Shown here piece after piece: positions 50,049 to 60,068 of a stretch of DNA of 64,000 nt. This DNA comes from Massilia yuzhufengensis (lineage in GTDB: Bacteria; Pseudomonadota; Gammaproteobacteria; Burkholderiales; Burkholderiaceae_D): NCBI RefSeq assembly GCF_900112225.1, contig NZ_FOLD01000007.1, forward strand, positions 1 to 64,000. Direction: 5' to 3'. The notes below the pieces were generated by a model that made no database searches, was not told where the DNA came from, and saw only the letters and a list, made by a program, of their open reading frames with translations. The translations under genes were made by a program, and so were the position numbers. Every line of letters begins with the position of its first letter. The stretch's first letter is position 1.

Positions 50049-52433
50049 TACGAACTTTAGTGTATACCGCGCCGGCCCCGGCAAGAACGGCGTCGGCTTC
50101 CCCTTCGCCCATGCATCATGCCCCGACAGGAAAAACGGCGACAGCGGATGCCCGCTCTGCCCACCCGGCATGTTGTAGAGGCCCTCCTCTTCCCGCCCCG
50201 GCGACACCGTCATGCGCTCCGACTGTCCGAACTTCGGGCCCGCCACGCGCGGCATGTTGGCGTCGCCGGGCAGCTGATCCGCCGGCGCGCCCAGCACCGT
50301 TTTCAATGCCGGCACCGCCATGCTGATCGGATGCGCGATGTCGGCCGTGTTGCGCGCGCCCCAGGTGGCCTTCGCCAGCGGCTGGCCATCTTTGGTCAGG
50401 TCGGCGATCACGCGGTCGACCGCCGCCAGTTCCACGGCGCGCCAGTCGGCGTAGCCGGGCGGCAGCCAGCCGGCCGGGCGGGTGTCGAGCAGGCGCGCGA
50501 CGACGTCCGGCCAGCGGCTGGTGCCGGCCACCGGCGCGGCCCTGACCTTGAGCGCGGCCATCGCCTTGCCCGCGCTGCCGTAGAACAGGTCGTGCAGCGC
50601 CCACATATAGCCGCGCGCGAGCCGGTAGCCGCTTGAGTCGACGCTGGCGCGGCCGGTCCAGCTGGTTTCCAGCAGGCGGCGGAACTCGGCGCGCTGCGGG
50701 TGGCCGGCCAGCGCCGGCGCGTCGAGTGCCGCCAGCGCGCGCTCGCGCCAGCGCGCCGTGAACAGGGCGCGGTCATCCAGCGCCACGTCGAAAGCCTGGC
50801 GCACGTCGGTCCTGGGTCCGAGCGCGCGCAGGCCCCCGGCCAGCTGGCGGTTGCGCGCGCCCAGGTCGAAGCCGCCGTCGCCGATCAGCGCGGCGCCCTC
50901 GCCCATCAGCTGGCGGCTGTTGGCGGTGGTGATCTGGCCGTCGGCGGGATTGACCACGCGCGGGTAGCGGCTTGGGGGCAGCAGCGCGCTCCAGGTCGGC
51001 ACGCCGTCCTCCAGCGGGAAGGTGGTGGCCAGCGGCGCCGTGGTCCGCTGCGGCAGCAGGCCGGCGATGGTCCAGCCGATATTGCCGGCGCTGTCGCCGG
51101 CCACGAAGTTCTGCGCGGGGATGCCGTCGGTGGCGGCCACCGCCAGCGCTTCCTCGACGTTCGCCACCGTCTCGAGCTTGAGGTGGTTGACGTTGATCGC
51201 CGCCGGGTCGTGGGCGATCCAGTGCAGCGCGTACTGGCGCGCGCCGGCGTCGCGGATCGGACCGAGCGAGGTCTCGCGCACCACGAAGCGGTCCGGCTTT
51301 GCGCCTTTCACGGCAATCAGCTCGACATGGCTGGCCGGCGTTTCCCAACCGGCCGGCGTGCGCACCTGCCCCGGGCGCGCCGGGTCGGTGCCGAGCACCA
51401 CCAGGTCGACCAGGTCGGCGTAGCTGTTGGTGAACGCCCAGGCCACCTGCCCGTTGCTGCCGACGATGACCACCGGCGGCGCGCCAGGCAGCGTGACGCC
51501 GGCGATGCGGCGCGGGCCGCCTTCCGGGTCGGGGAAGCGCAGCGCCACGCGGTACCAGATATTCGGCAGCTGCAGGCCCAGGTGCATGTCGTCGGCGACG
51601 ATGGCGGCGCCGCTGGCGCTGCGGCTGCCGGCGAGCGCGTAATTGTTGCTGCCGACCGAGTCGACGAAGTCGGCGCCGGCCAGCTGCACCGGTTTGGCGC
51701 TGTCCGCTCCCCACCAGGCAGGGGCAGTCGCGGGCATGGGGGCCGGCGCCAGGGCCGCGCCGGCGTCGAGCGTCGCATCCCAGCTGCTCGCTTCCGGCAG
51801 CAGGAAGGCCAGCTGCTCGGGCGTGCTGTGCTCGCGCAGCCAGCCGCGCGCCAGTTCGCGCGGTTCCACATTGTTCTGCAGGTCGATGTACATCGCCCAC
51901 ACCACCAGCAGCGAATCGGCCGCGCTCCACGGGCGCGCTGCGGTGCCGGTGAGGATGTATTCGAAGGGCTTGGCGCGCAATGCATTCAGGCCGTCATTGA
52001 CACCCGAGACATAGCGTTCCAGCAGCGCGCGTTCCGCGGCGGGCAGCCCGGCCAGCGCCAGCTGGGCGCGGGCGCGGAAGCGGTGCAGGCGGCGCGAGCG
52101 ATCCAGCGGCAGCGCCGCGGGGCCGAACAGCTCGGCCAGCTCGCCGGCCGCGGTGCGGCGCAGCAGGTCCATCTGGAAGAAGCGTTCCTGGGCGTGGACG
52201 AAGCCGGTGGCATAGGCGACGTCGGCGCGGCTGGCGCCGCTGATCTGCGGCACGCCGCCGGCGTCGCGCTCGACCGTGACGGCGCCGTCCAGTCCCGCAA
52301 CCCTGCGCTCGCCGTCGAGCTGCGGCAGGCTGGCGCGCAGGTACAGGTAGCTCGCGGCCAGCGCCAGCAGGACGAACGCGGCCAGTCCGGCCACCCCTCG
52401 CAGGGCCCAGGTTTTCCATCGGCGCTGTCGCAT
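50043..52433 (-). CDS. Penicillin acylase family amidohydrolase
   Basis: 796 aa. A membrane anchor or signal (residues about 10-30), then the alpha chain (QISGASRADVAYATGFVHAQ; ERFFQMDLLRR), and the self-cleavage site before Ser262 (VGSNNYAL), the N-terminal nucleophile of the beta chain. Downstream blocks GLQLPNIWYRVALRFP and GLYNMPGGQSGHPLSPF are family signatures. Members cleave amides such as N-acyl homoserine lactones, beta-lactams or N-acyl amino acids in the periplasm, so quorum-signal degradation is possible but unproven. The start at 52433 is a good anchor start. The stop codon lies inside a family 2 repeat. Confidence 0.93.
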   Translation of the reverse strand: MRQRRWKTWALRGVAGLAAFVLLALAASYLYLRASLPQLDGERRVAGLDGAVTVERDAGGVPQISGASRADVAYATGFVHAQERFFQMDLLRRTAAGELAELFGPAALPLDRSRRLHRFRARAQLALAGLPAAERALLERYVSGVNDGLNALRAKPFEYILTGTAARPWSAADSLLVVWAMYIDLQNNVEPRELARGWLREHSTPEQLAFLLPEASSWDATLDAGAALAPAPMPATAPAWWGADSAKPVQLAGADFVDSVGSNNYALAGSRSASGAAIVADDMHLGLQLPNIWYRVALRFPDPEGGPRRIAGVTLPGAPPVVIVGSNGQVAWAFTNSYADLVDLVVLGTDPARPGQVRTPAGWETPASHVELIAVKGAKPDRFVVRETSLGPIRDAGARQYALHWIAHDPAAINVNHLKLETVANVEEALAVAATDGIPAQNFVAGDSAGNIGWTIAGLLPQRTTAPLATTFPLEDGVPTWSALLPPSRYPRVVNPADGQITTANSRQLMGEGAALIGDGGFDLGARNRQLAGGLRALGPRTDVRQAFDVALDDRALFTARWRERALAALDAPALAGHPQRAEFRRLLETSWTGRASVDSSGYRLARGYMWALHDLFYGSAGKAMAALKVRAAPVAGTSRWPDVVARLLDTRPAGWLPPGYADWRAVELAAVDRVIADLTKDGQPLAKATWGARNTADIAHPISMAVPALKTVLGAPADQLPGDANMPRVAGPKFGQSERMTVSPGREEEGLYNMPGGQSGHPLSPFFLSGHDAWAKGKPTPFLPGPARYTLKFVP

Positions 52434-52599
52434 GTTGTCTTCCCCCTGTTTTTTGCGCGTATCTTGCCAGAAAATTGCTTGCCGGGGCGAACGATCGTGC
52501 CTTTCCGGGCCGAGCACGATTGATTTACCCGGTACGGATGACCGATAGCCGTCCTATACTGAAAGCGAGTCGCCAGGAAGGCGGGCAAAGGAGCAGATC

Positions 52600-52890
52600 A
52601 TGCAAATTTCAAAGTGTCTTGTATTGGCGGCCACGCTTGCGCTGGCGGCATGCACCACGCCCCAGCAACGCGCCGAACGCCTGCAAGCGGAGATGGCCGA
52701 ACTCATTGCTATCTATGGTCCGGCGTGTGACCGCCTGGGTTACGCGCAGAACAGCGATCCCTGGCGCGAATGCGTGCTGCAGCTCAGCACACGCGACGAG
52801 CTGCGCCAGATCGGCAGTGGTCCGTCGTACTACGGCGGCATTGGCTCGCGTCGCTGGCGGGGTGGCGGTTACTGGGGACCATACTGGTAA
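52600..52890 (+). CDS. Small lipoprotein
   Basis: 96 aa with lipobox LALAACTT (Cys at about residue 19). The mature part has two more Cys (GPACDRLG and RECVLQ) and a Gly/Tyr/Trp-rich tail (RRWRGGGYWGPYW). An AAGGAGCAGATC site precedes the ATG. Its last 107 bases overlap the 3' end of the convergent deacetylase gene. No function known to me. Confidence 0.78.
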   Translation: MQISKCLVLAATLALAACTTPQQRAERLQAEMAELIAIYGPACDRLGYAQNSDPWRECVLQLSTRDELRQIGSGPSYYGGIGSRRWRGGGYWGPYW

Positions 52891-53755
52891 GCAGCCGGTT
52901 GGCGAACGCGGCCTTGGTCAGCGGCGTGCGCGTGGCGAGCAGCCGCTCGACCGTGGCCTGCGCGTGGCGCAGCAGCCGCGGGTGACGCAGATCCGGTGGA
53001 TGCAGGCCCAGGCGGATGAGCGGTTGGCGCGCGAGCGCCACGGCCAGCACATCCGCCAGCAGCGGCGACAGTAGCCGGCCGCTGCGGTTGCGCGCGGCAT
53101 AGACCAGCGAAGGCGAGAGCACCGAACCTGCGCCGCCGGCGTCGGCTAGAACGCTGGGACAAACGCCCCCGCTGCTGGCGCCGGCAACGCCATGCAAGAG
53201 GTGAAAGTGCCGGAAAGTGGTCGTGTAGTCGAAGCCGAAGGCGCGCAGCGCCTCCCAGCCGCCTTCGCCCAGCAGCCAGGCCGGCGGCACGAAACCGTGC
53301 ACCGGCCAGCCGCGCTCGGCGAACCAGTCGAGCCCGAGCTGGATACGGCGCGCCGCTTCCTGGGCCGGCAGGGCCGCGAACTCGCCTTCCTGGCTGTAGG
53401 TCCCGCGCAGGAAACGCTCGCGCAAACCCGGTCCGCGCGGCGCGCTATCCAGGTGGGTGTAGCCATGCAGGGCCAGTTCGTTGCCGCGCGCCAGCGCGCG
53501 CTCGAGGCCCGCCTCCATCCGCGCCGGCTCGCCGCCGCTGCGGTGGTACTGCGGCACCACCAGCCAGGTCAGGGGAATATCGGCCACGTCGCGTACGGCC
53601 TGCGCCAGGCGCGCGCACGCGTCCCAGGTGGCCGGCGCCACATCGTGGATCGACACGCACAGGGCCGCGCCGGCGCCGGCATCCGGCCCGGGGCCGGGCT
53701 CAGTCGGCAGCACAGGCGTGTTCCGCCGCGCGGCGCCGGCCGGGACGCGCGGCAA
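52784..53755 (-). CDS. DUF2334 polysaccharide deacetylase-like protein
   Basis: 323 aa. SIHDVAP (metal Asp motif) near residue 36 and NELALHGYTH (His-x3-His metal site) near residue 95 are the catalytic signatures of this NodB-like family. FVPPAWLLG follows. No signal peptide. It probably removes acetyl groups from a cell-surface glycan. The start is inside the end of the glycosyltransferase gene (56-base overlap), indicating a two-gene operon. The C-terminal 40 residues extend across the lipoprotein gene on the other strand and may be non-conserved. Confidence 0.82.
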   Translation of the reverse strand: MPRVPAGAARRNTPVLPTEPGPGPDAGAGAALCVSIHDVAPATWDACARLAQAVRDVADIPLTWLVVPQYHRSGGEPARMEAGLERALARGNELALHGYTHLDSAPRGPGLRERFLRGTYSQEGEFAALPAQEAARRIQLGLDWFAERGWPVHGFVPPAWLLGEGGWEALRAFGFDYTTTFRHFHLLHGVAGASSGGVCPSVLADAGGAGSVLSPSLVYAARNRSGRLLSPLLADVLAVALARQPLIRLGLHPPDLRHPRLLRHAQATVERLLATRTPLTKAAFANRLLTSMVPSNRHPASDASQCRRSTTDHCRSGAARRVC

Positions 53756-54839
53756 GCAGGCTGCCGTAGCGGTGCATCAGCAGCGGGAACACCTGGCTCC
53801 AATCGTATTGTTCCTGCGCCTTGCGGCGCGCGTTGGTGCCCAGGCGCGCCAGGTCGCGGCCGTAGATGGCCTCGATCGCCCCGGCCAGGCTGGCGGCATC
53901 GTTGGGCCGGGCCAGGATGCCGACCTGGTCGTCCACCAGCTCGGCCACGCCGCCGGCCGCCGTGCCCACCACCGGCACGCCGCAGGCCATGGCCTCGAGC
54001 ACGATCAGGCCGAAGGTTTCGCAATCGCCCGGATGCACCAGCACATCGCAGCTCGCCACTATGCCCGCCAGCGCGCGCTGGTCGCGCTGGAAGGGCAGGA
54101 AGCTCAGCTGCGGATGATGCGGCAGCGCGCCGCCTCCCCCGACCAGCAGCAGGTGATACGGTGCGCCCAGCCTGCGCACGGCCTCGACCAGCAGCGGCAG
54201 TTTCTTGTCGGCGGTGAAGCGGCCGGCGTAGACCAGCAGCCGGGTGTGATCGGGCAGGCCGAGTTCGGCGCGCAGGGTGGCGCGCCGGCGCCCCGGATGG
54301 AACGCCTCGCTGTCGATGCCAAGCGGCTGGTGCAGCGCGTGGGTCACGCCCATGTCGGCCAGCTGGTGCACCATCAGGCGGCTGGGCGCCAGCACCATGT
54401 CGAACTGGCGGTACAGGTGGGCCAGGTAGGTGCAGCTGCCCTGCGAGATGACAGGGCCGAAACGGTTCTGCACCAGGCGCGGCAGGTCGGAATGATAAAA
54501 GGCGATGGCCGGGACGCCGAGGCGCTGGCGCAGGCGCAGCGCGGCCCAGGCGCAGTGGCCGGCGTCGCCGGCTTCGACCAGGTCGGGCTGCAGGGCGCGC
54601 AGGCGCCGCGCCGCCGCCGCCACCGAGACCGGCATGCGGTAGCCGTGCATGCCCGGCAGGGCGAAGGCTGGCAGCGGCACCAGCTGCGCCACGCCTTCGT
54701 CGCCGCCCCTGACATTGGGACTGACGACGCTATGCCGCGCCCATCCGTAGCGCGCAAGCCAGCATGACTTGGCGTTCAGGTAAGTGCTGACACCGCCACC
54801 TTCGGCGGCGTAGAACATCGTGATGTCGACAAGATGCAT
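53700..54839 (-). CDS. Glycosyltransferase family 4 protein
   Basis: 379 aa. GT-B fold with LLVYAGRFTADKKLPLLVEA at the domain junction, and the E-x7-E motif of GT4 enzymes in DCETFGLIVLEAMACGVPVV. The N-terminus (MHLVDITMFYAAEGGGVSTY) is the acceptor domain with its Gly-rich loop. It transfers a sugar from a nucleotide donor to a lipid or glycan acceptor. It is in an operon with the deacetylase, suggesting joint modification of a surface glycolipid or polysaccharide. Start at ATG 54839; 54854 is also in frame. Confidence 0.9.
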   Translation of the reverse strand: MHLVDITMFYAAEGGGVSTYLNAKSCWLARYGWARHSVVSPNVRGGDEGVAQLVPLPAFALPGMHGYRMPVSVAAAARRLRALQPDLVEAGDAGHCAWAALRLRQRLGVPAIAFYHSDLPRLVQNRFGPVISQGSCTYLAHLYRQFDMVLAPSRLMVHQLADMGVTHALHQPLGIDSEAFHPGRRRATLRAELGLPDHTRLLVYAGRFTADKKLPLLVEAVRRLGAPYHLLLVGGGGALPHHPQLSFLPFQRDQRALAGIVASCDVLVHPGDCETFGLIVLEAMACGVPVVGTAAGGVAELVDDQVGILARPNDAASLAGAIEAIYGRDLARLGTNARRKAQEQYDWSQVFPLLMHRYGSLLAARPGRRRAAEHACAAD

Positions 54840-54960
54840 GTGGAGCTCGCGCAAAATGCCAAGATAGCAGCGCTCCGCCGGCCATGTTTGCGCACACGCA
54901 GGCAGGGCGGGTGACGCAGGGCGGTCGAGCGGTTCCTGCTACCAGTTGGTCTTGCAGGAA

Positions 54961-55551
54961 TTATGCGCTGCGGCGATCCAGCATGGCGCGCGCGATCGTG
55001 CCCGCATCCACGTATTCGAGTTCGCCGCCAACCGGCACGCCGCGCGCCAGGCGGCTGACCGTGAGCCCGCGCGCTTTCAGCATCTCGCTGATGTAGTGGG
55101 CGGTAGCTTCGCCCTCGTTGGTGAAATTGGTGGCCAGCACGACCTCGGCGACCACGCCATCGGTGGCGCGCGTGACCAGCTTGTCCAGGTGCAGGTCGCG
55201 CGGACCGATGCCGTCGAGCGGCGAGAGCCGCCCCATCAGCACGAAGTACAGGCCTTTATAGGTGAGCGTCTGCTCGATCATCATCTGGTCGGCGGGCGTC
55301 TCGACGATGCACAGCAGCGCGCGGTCGCGCGCTTCGTCGCTGCACAGGTCGCACACCTCGGTATCGGAGAAGGTATTGCACAAGGCGCAGTGGTGCACCG
55401 TATCCACCGCCTGGTAGAGCGCGCGCGACAGCATGGCCGCGCCTTCGCGATCATGCTGCAGCAGGTGGAAGGCCATGCGTTGCGCCGACTTCGGACCAAT
55501 GCCGGGCAGGCGCCGCAGCGCCTCGGTCAGGAAGTCGAGCGACCTGGACAT
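54961..55551 (-). CDS. recR: Recombination protein RecR
   Basis: 196 aa. Helix-hairpin-helix ([19 protein letters not shown]), C4 zinc finger ([16 protein letters not shown]) and Toprim domain ([28 protein letters not shown]) in the standard order and length. With RecO it loads RecA onto SSB-coated gaps. It follows ybaB by 18 bases in the classical dnaX-ybaB-recR order. Confidence 0.98.
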   Translation of the reverse strand: MSRSLDFLTEALRRLPGIGPKSAQRMAFHLLQHDREGAAMLSRALYQAVDTVHHCALCNTFSDTEVCDLCSDEARDRALLCIVETPADQMMIEQTLTYKGLYFVLMGRLSPLDGIGPRDLHLDKLVTRATDGVVAEVVLATNFTNEGEATAHYISEMLKARGLTVSRLARGVPVGGELEYVDAGTIARAMLDRRSA

Positions 55552-55569
55552 GAAAGCCTTTTTATTGGA

Positions 55570-55896
55570 TCAGAACGGCATCTTGAAGCCGGGCGGCATC
55601 GGCATGCCGGCGGTCAGGCCACTCATCTTCTCGGCGGAGGTCGATTCGGCCTTGCGCACGGCGTCGTTGAACGCGGCGGCGACCAGGTCTTCCAGCATGT
55701 CGCGGTCGTCGCCCAGCAGCGACGGGTCGATGGTGACGCGCTTGACGTCGTTCTTGCAGGTCATTACGACCTTGACCAGGCCGGCGCCCGACTGCCCTTC
55801 GACTTCGATCAGGGCCAGCTGCTCCTGCGCCTTTTTCATGTTGTCCTGCATGGCTTGCGCCTGTTTCATCAAGCCTGCGAGCTGGTTTTTCATCAT
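55570..55896 (-). CDS. ybaB: YbaB/EbfC nucleoid-associated protein
   Basis: 108 aa with [20 protein letters not shown] at the start, [20 protein letters not shown] and the acidic helix [20 protein letters not shown]. It forms a tweezer-like DNA-binding dimer. It lies between dnaX and recR. The start is taken at the double ATG at 55896/55893. Confidence 0.97.
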   Translation of the reverse strand: MMKNQLAGLMKQAQAMQDNMKKAQEQLALIEVEGQSGAGLVKVVMTCKNDVKRVTIDPSLLGDDRDMLEDLVAAAFNDAVRKAESTSAEKMSGLTAGMPMPPGFKMPF

Positions 55897-55926
55897 GGTC
55901 GGTTTCTCCAAAAAGTTCCGGATGGG

Positions 55927-58077
55927 TTAATTGAGGGGCGCGTCGGGGGCGGCCGGCAGCGGCGCCGGCTTCACCGAGCCGGGCACGACGAAGGCGCCGA
56001 AGCTGCGTTCCATCGTCTGCACGAACGGCTCGGCGGCCACCAGCGCCTCGGCCTGGCGCTGGCGCTCTTCGCGCGCAGCCTTGGCCTCGGCGGCGGCGGT
56101 GTACCAGGTCGGGCCGATCTCGGTATCGATCGCCACCCGCAGTTGCGGGAAATGTTCTTGCAGCGCAGCGGTCAGCTTCTCGCTGTTGCCGCTGGCGCGC
56201 AGCGTATCGACCGGCACCCGCAAGCGGAAGGTGGCGGCGTTGTCATGGGTGACGCATTCGATCAGCTCGGTCTGCAGGGCCAGCTGCTGGGACACGCCGC
56301 GCAGCGGCAGGCTGGCGGCCAGGGCCGGCCAGTTGCCGTCCCAGCCGATCGACGGCACCGGGGTGACGACGTAGGCATGTGGCGGCGCGGCCGGGGCCCG
56401 CAGCTGCGCGGGCGCCGGCGCCGTCACGGCGGCCGGCGCCTCGGAAGCCACGGCGGTGTCATCGGAAAAATCGGTGACCCAGGACGGCACGTCATCCTCG
56501 GCCTGGGCGCCCTGCATGCGCGCCTGCGGCGGCTGCGGAGCGGCCGCGTCGCGCGGCGCGCCCTGCTCCCACGGCGGGGTGCCGGTGGGCCCGGTCGCCT
56601 GCGGCATCGCCGCGGACGGGCCGGGCGCCGACGGGGGCGCGGCGGCCGGCGCCGGTGCGGCGGCGGCAGGCGCGGGCGCACTCGGCGGCGGCGCTTCGGC
56701 GGCCGGACGCTTGGCGCCGCTGCCCGGGCGGCCGGACGCCGCGCGCGCCGCTTCCAGCGCCGCGTTGATGGCGGCGCGGGCCGAGGTCATGGCCGGCGCG
56801 GGGCCGCCGGCTGGCGCTGGCGGCGCTGGCGGGCGTGGCGGTGGCGCTGCCTGCGGCGCGGCAGCCGGGCGCGCGGGCGCGACCGCGGCATGGCTGGCCG
56901 CGGCCACTGCGGCGGCGCGCGCTGCCGGCGCCGGCGCCGCGCTCGGCGTGGCGGCGGCCGGTGCTTCGGCCCCGCCCTGCCCCGGGCGGAAGGCCAGCAT
57001 GCGCAGCAGGGTCATGGTGAAGCCCGCGTATTCGTCCGGCGCCAGGCCGATCTCGTTGCGGCCATGCACGGCGATCTGGTAATACAGCTGCACTTCCTGG
57101 GCGTCGAACGCCTGTGCCAGGCGCAGGATGTCGGGCAGCTCCGGCAGGTCTTGCGGCACCGCGGCCGGCACCGACTGGGCCAGCGCGATGCGGTGCAGCA
57201 GGGTGCCGAGGTCTTGCAGCGCGCCGTTGTACGACAGGCTGCGGCTGGCCATCTCGTCGGCCACCGCCATCAGGTCGGCGCCGTCCTGTGCCAGCAGCGC
57301 GTCCAGCAGGCGCACCAGGTAGGACTGGTCGAGCGCGCCCAGCATGCCCTGCACCGCCGCCAGGGTGACTTCGCCGGCGGCATAGGCGATGGCCTGGTCG
57401 GTGAGCGACAGCGCGTCGCGCATCGAACCGTGGGCGCCTTGCGCCAGCAGGCGCAGCGCCGGCTGCTCGAAGTTCACGCCTTCCTGGCCGAGGATGTTCT
57501 CGAGGTGGCCCACGATGTGGCCGGGTGGCATCTGCTTGAGGTTGAACTGCAGGCAGCGCGACAGCACCGTGACCGGGATCTTCTGCGGGTCGGTGGTGGC
57601 CAGGATGAACTTGACGTGCGGCGGCGGTTCCTCGAGCGTTTTCAGCATCGAGTTGAACGCGTGGTTGGTGAGCATGTGCACCTCGTCGATCATATAGACC
57701 TTGAAGCGCGCATTGCTCGGCGCATACACCGCCTGTTCCAGCAGCTGGGCCATCTCGTCGACGCCGCGGTTGGACGCGGCATCCATTTCAATGTAGTCGA
57801 CGAAGCGGCCGGCGTCGATCGCGCGGCAGGCTTCGCATACGCCGCAGGGCTCGGCCGTGATCCCGCCCTGCCCGTCCGGACCCACGCAGTTGAGCGACTT
57901 GGCCAGGATACGCGACAGCGTGGTCTTGCCGACGCCGCGCGTGCCGGTGAACAGGTAGGCGTGGTGCAGGCGGCCCGTTTTCAACGCGTGGGTCAGGGCA
58001 CGGACGACGTGCTCCTGGCCAACCAGTGTGTCGAAGTTCTTGGGACGGTATTTGCGGGCGAGGACTTGATAGGACAT
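55927..58077 (-). CDS. dnaX: DNA polymerase III subunits gamma/tau
   Basis: 716 aa. Walker A GTRGVGKTTLSRIL, zinc module EPCGVCEACRAI, Walker B MIDEVHML, sensor 1 ILATTDPQKIPVTVLSRC. A long Ala/Pro-rich linker (about residues 365-560) precedes the tau C-terminal domain that binds the polymerase alpha subunit. It is the clamp-loader ATPase of the replisome. First gene of the dnaX-ybaB-recR unit. I did not find a clear A-rich slippery site like that of E. coli, so a separate gamma product is uncertain. Confidence 0.98.
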   Translation of the reverse strand: MSYQVLARKYRPKNFDTLVGQEHVVRALTHALKTGRLHHAYLFTGTRGVGKTTLSRILAKSLNCVGPDGQGGITAEPCGVCEACRAIDAGRFVDYIEMDAASNRGVDEMAQLLEQAVYAPSNARFKVYMIDEVHMLTNHAFNSMLKTLEEPPPHVKFILATTDPQKIPVTVLSRCLQFNLKQMPPGHIVGHLENILGQEGVNFEQPALRLLAQGAHGSMRDALSLTDQAIAYAAGEVTLAAVQGMLGALDQSYLVRLLDALLAQDGADLMAVADEMASRSLSYNGALQDLGTLLHRIALAQSVPAAVPQDLPELPDILRLAQAFDAQEVQLYYQIAVHGRNEIGLAPDEYAGFTMTLLRMLAFRPGQGGAEAPAAATPSAAPAPAARAAAVAAASHAAVAPARPAAAPQAAPPPRPPAPPAPAGGPAPAMTSARAAINAALEAARAASGRPGSGAKRPAAEAPPPSAPAPAAAAPAPAAAPPSAPGPSAAMPQATGPTGTPPWEQGAPRDAAAPQPPQARMQGAQAEDDVPSWVTDFSDDTAVASEAPAAVTAPAPAQLRAPAAPPHAYVVTPVPSIGWDGNWPALAASLPLRGVSQQLALQTELIECVTHDNAATFRLRVPVDTLRASGNSEKLTAALQEHFPQLRVAIDTEIGPTWYTAAAEAKAAREERQRQAEALVAAEPFVQTMERSFGAFVVPGSVKPAPLPAAPDAPLN

Positions 58078-58139
58078 GCCGGGATTTTACCGCAGATGGG
58101 GCCCGGCGCGGACAAACCGAGGCGTGCCTGGCAACAACT

Positions 58140-59594
58140 TCAGGCGGCCGCCAGTGCCGGGCGTCCCGCGCGAGCGTCCAGCCGGAACACGCTCACCACC
58201 TCGGCCAGGCGGCGCGTCTGCTGTTCCAGCGAATCGGCCGAGCTGGCCGCCTGCTCGACCAGGCGCGCATTGTCGCGGGTCGATGCGTCCATCGTCCTGA
58301 TCGCCTCGCCGATGGCCGCGATGCCGCCGGCCTGTTCGCGGCTGGCGCTGCTGATGCCGGCGATCAGGCGCGACACCTGGCGCACGCTGCCCACCACCTG
58401 TTCCATGGTAGCCCCGGCCTGGCGCACCAGCTCATTGCCGGCGGCGACTTCCTGGACCGATTCGCCGATCAGGGCCTTGATCTCGCGCGCCGCAGTGGCC
58501 GAGCGCTGGGCAAGGTTGCGCACTTCGCTGGCCACCACGGCGAACCCGCGTCCCTGCTCGCCGGCGCGAGCTGCTTCCACGGCGGCATTGAGCGCCAGGA
58601 TATTGGTCTGGAAGGCGATGCCGTCGATGACCGCGATGATGTCGGAAATCTTGCGCGACGAGGCGTCGATCGCCGCCATTCGCGCCACCGCGCGGCCCAC
58701 CACCTCGCCACCCTGCGCCGCCACGCTGGCCGCGGTCCCGGCCAGCTCGCTGGCGGCCACAGCCCGGTCGGCATTCTCACGCACGGTGACAGTCAGCTCG
58801 GCCATGGACTGGACGGTCGCGCGGATCGACGCCGATTGGGCCGTGGTGCGGGCGGCCAGCTCGGCGTTGCCGGCAGCGATCTCGACCGACGCCGCCCCGG
58901 TGGTGCGCACGCTGTGCTGGACGCTGGCCATGGCGCCTTCGAGCAGGCGCACCACATCGCGCAGGGCGCGGCCGCTGGCGCTGCGCGTCGGCAGTACATC
59001 GGCCCGCAGGTCGATCTGTCCGCCCTGGTTGGCCATCGACGCCACGCTCACCCGCAGTTCGGCCGACTGCAGCGCCTCGCGCCGCAGCACCCGGGCCAGG
59101 AAGCACAGTACGACGCTTTCCGCTATTACATAGGCCGCGTGCACCAGCACCGCTGCAAGGCCGGCTTCGCTCAGGCAGCGGACGCCGAAACCGAGCTCCT
59201 GCAGGTAATTGAACGACAGGTGGTGCACGGCGATGGTGACGGCCGCGGCGACGATCACCGTCCAGTCGCGGTAATACAACAGGAAGGCCAGCAGCACGAA
59301 GATCCCGAAGTGCAGTTCGGCGCGGCCGGCGGCCTGGTGGATGTGCAGCGCGCAGAACACCATCATCGCCACCGCCACCATCATGCGCGACATGCGGCTG
59401 CCGCCCTGCGCAAGCACGGCCAGGGTCGGCACCAGGGCTGCCGGCAATCCGACCAGCAGCGCCCACTGCAGCGTATCGTGCATGCCGGAGAGCGCCAGCG
59501 CCATGGCAAACAGGCCCCACAGGATGCCGCACATGATGCGATCTGCCTGCAGATAGCTTGCTTTCAGTACGCCATCGACGCTCTGGTTTTCCAC
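58140..59594 (-). CDS. Methyl-accepting chemotaxis protein without periplasmic domain
   Basis: 484 aa. The N-terminal 180 residues hold about six membrane helices with short loops, so any ligand must be sensed in or through the membrane. The C-terminal 280 residues are the MCP coiled coil with the conserved hairpin tip [20 protein letters not shown] and [19 protein letters not shown]. No HAMP domain and no C-terminal CheR-binding pentapeptide. It controls CheA kinase. It lies on the same strand between the SRP RNA gene and dnaX. Confidence 0.93.
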   Translation of the reverse strand: MENQSVDGVLKASYLQADRIMCGILWGLFAMALALSGMHDTLQWALLVGLPAALVPTLAVLAQGGSRMSRMMVAVAMMVFCALHIHQAAGRAELHFGIFVLLAFLLYYRDWTVIVAAAVTIAVHHLSFNYLQELGFGVRCLSEAGLAAVLVHAAYVIAESVVLCFLARVLRREALQSAELRVSVASMANQGGQIDLRADVLPTRSASGRALRDVVRLLEGAMASVQHSVRTTGAASVEIAAGNAELAARTTAQSASIRATVQSMAELTVTVRENADRAVAASELAGTAASVAAQGGEVVGRAVARMAAIDASSRKISDIIAVIDGIAFQTNILALNAAVEAARAGEQGRGFAVVASEVRNLAQRSATAAREIKALIGESVQEVAAGNELVRQAGATMEQVVGSVRQVSRLIAGISSASREQAGGIAAIGEAIRTMDASTRDNARLVEQAASSADSLEQQTRRLAEVVSVFRLDARAGRPALAAA

Positions 59595-59726
59595 GTTGTC
59601 TCCTGATGAATTTTATAAACATCCACATTTAAACAGAAAACGTAGTTGCCGTGCGGAAATCTGATTAATTTACCGATGCAGAGCTGGGACAGGGGGGTTG
59701 GGGTAAAACCAGGGCCGAAAATGCAA

Positions 59727-59747
59727 AAAGCCGCTGACGCGGCTTTG
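59727..59747 (-). terminator. Rho-independent terminator of the SRP RNA gene
   Basis: On the minus strand AAAGCCGCGTCAGCGGCTTTTT, a GCCGC/GCGGC stem with GTCA loop and T-run, 25 bases past the RNA 3' end. Confidence 0.85.
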
Positions 59748-59771
59748 TACAGTTGGAGCGACATCGAAAGA

Positions 59772-59867
59772 GGCGAGCCTGATCTGCGGCACTTGCGGTG
59801 AACGGCTTTGGCTGCTTCGTTCCCGACCTGACCAGGTAAACCATGCCACAATGCGCAGGGGCCCGCC
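59772..59867 (-). ncRNA. ffs: Small signal recognition particle RNA (4.5S)
   Basis: About 96 nt. The ends GGCGGGCC and GGCTCGCC pair with one G-U. The invariant SRP helix 8 core is present (CTGGTCAGGTCGGGAACGAA then GCAGCC), with the tetraloop and asymmetric bulges bound by Ffh. The location upstream of dnaX on the same strand is common in betaproteobacteria. It targets nascent membrane proteins. Confidence 0.95.
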
Positions 59868-59940
59868 GAGGGTGATTATACCGTATGGCGGGCGATGTGG
59901 GAAATGGCAGCTGGCCGGAATACGCCTGCGCAGCCACTAC

Positions 59941-60024
59941 GTCTCTCCCGCGCAGGCGGGAACCCAATTTGCGTGAGCTATCGAACCGCTACGAACCTGG
60001 ATTCCCGCCTGCGCGGGAATGACG
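59941..60024. repeat. Paired REP element (REPIN-like), family 1
   Basis: TCCCGCGCAGGCGGGAACCC, spacer of about 35 bases, GGATTCCCGCCTGCGCGGGA plus ATGACG in inverted order. It lies between the SRP RNA and ubiD. Confidence 0.75.
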
Positions 60025-60068
60025 TTTTGAGGGTAACGATTATTGGCGGCGCATCGATGCGCAACGCC

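Larger units (their letters stand above)
59595..60068. other. Non-coding region with SRP RNA, terminator and REP pair
   Basis: No protein gene. It holds the SRP RNA gene (59772-59867), its terminator (59727-59747) and a REP pair (59941-60024). Confidence 0.7.

Noticed and set aside
54946..59133. Very long open frame (about 1395 codons) on the plus strand over recR-ybaB-dnaX and the MCP gene
   Set aside because: It is antisense to well-identified genes, its product is His/Arg/Gln-rich low-complexity sequence, and such open frames are expected opposite high-GC genes.
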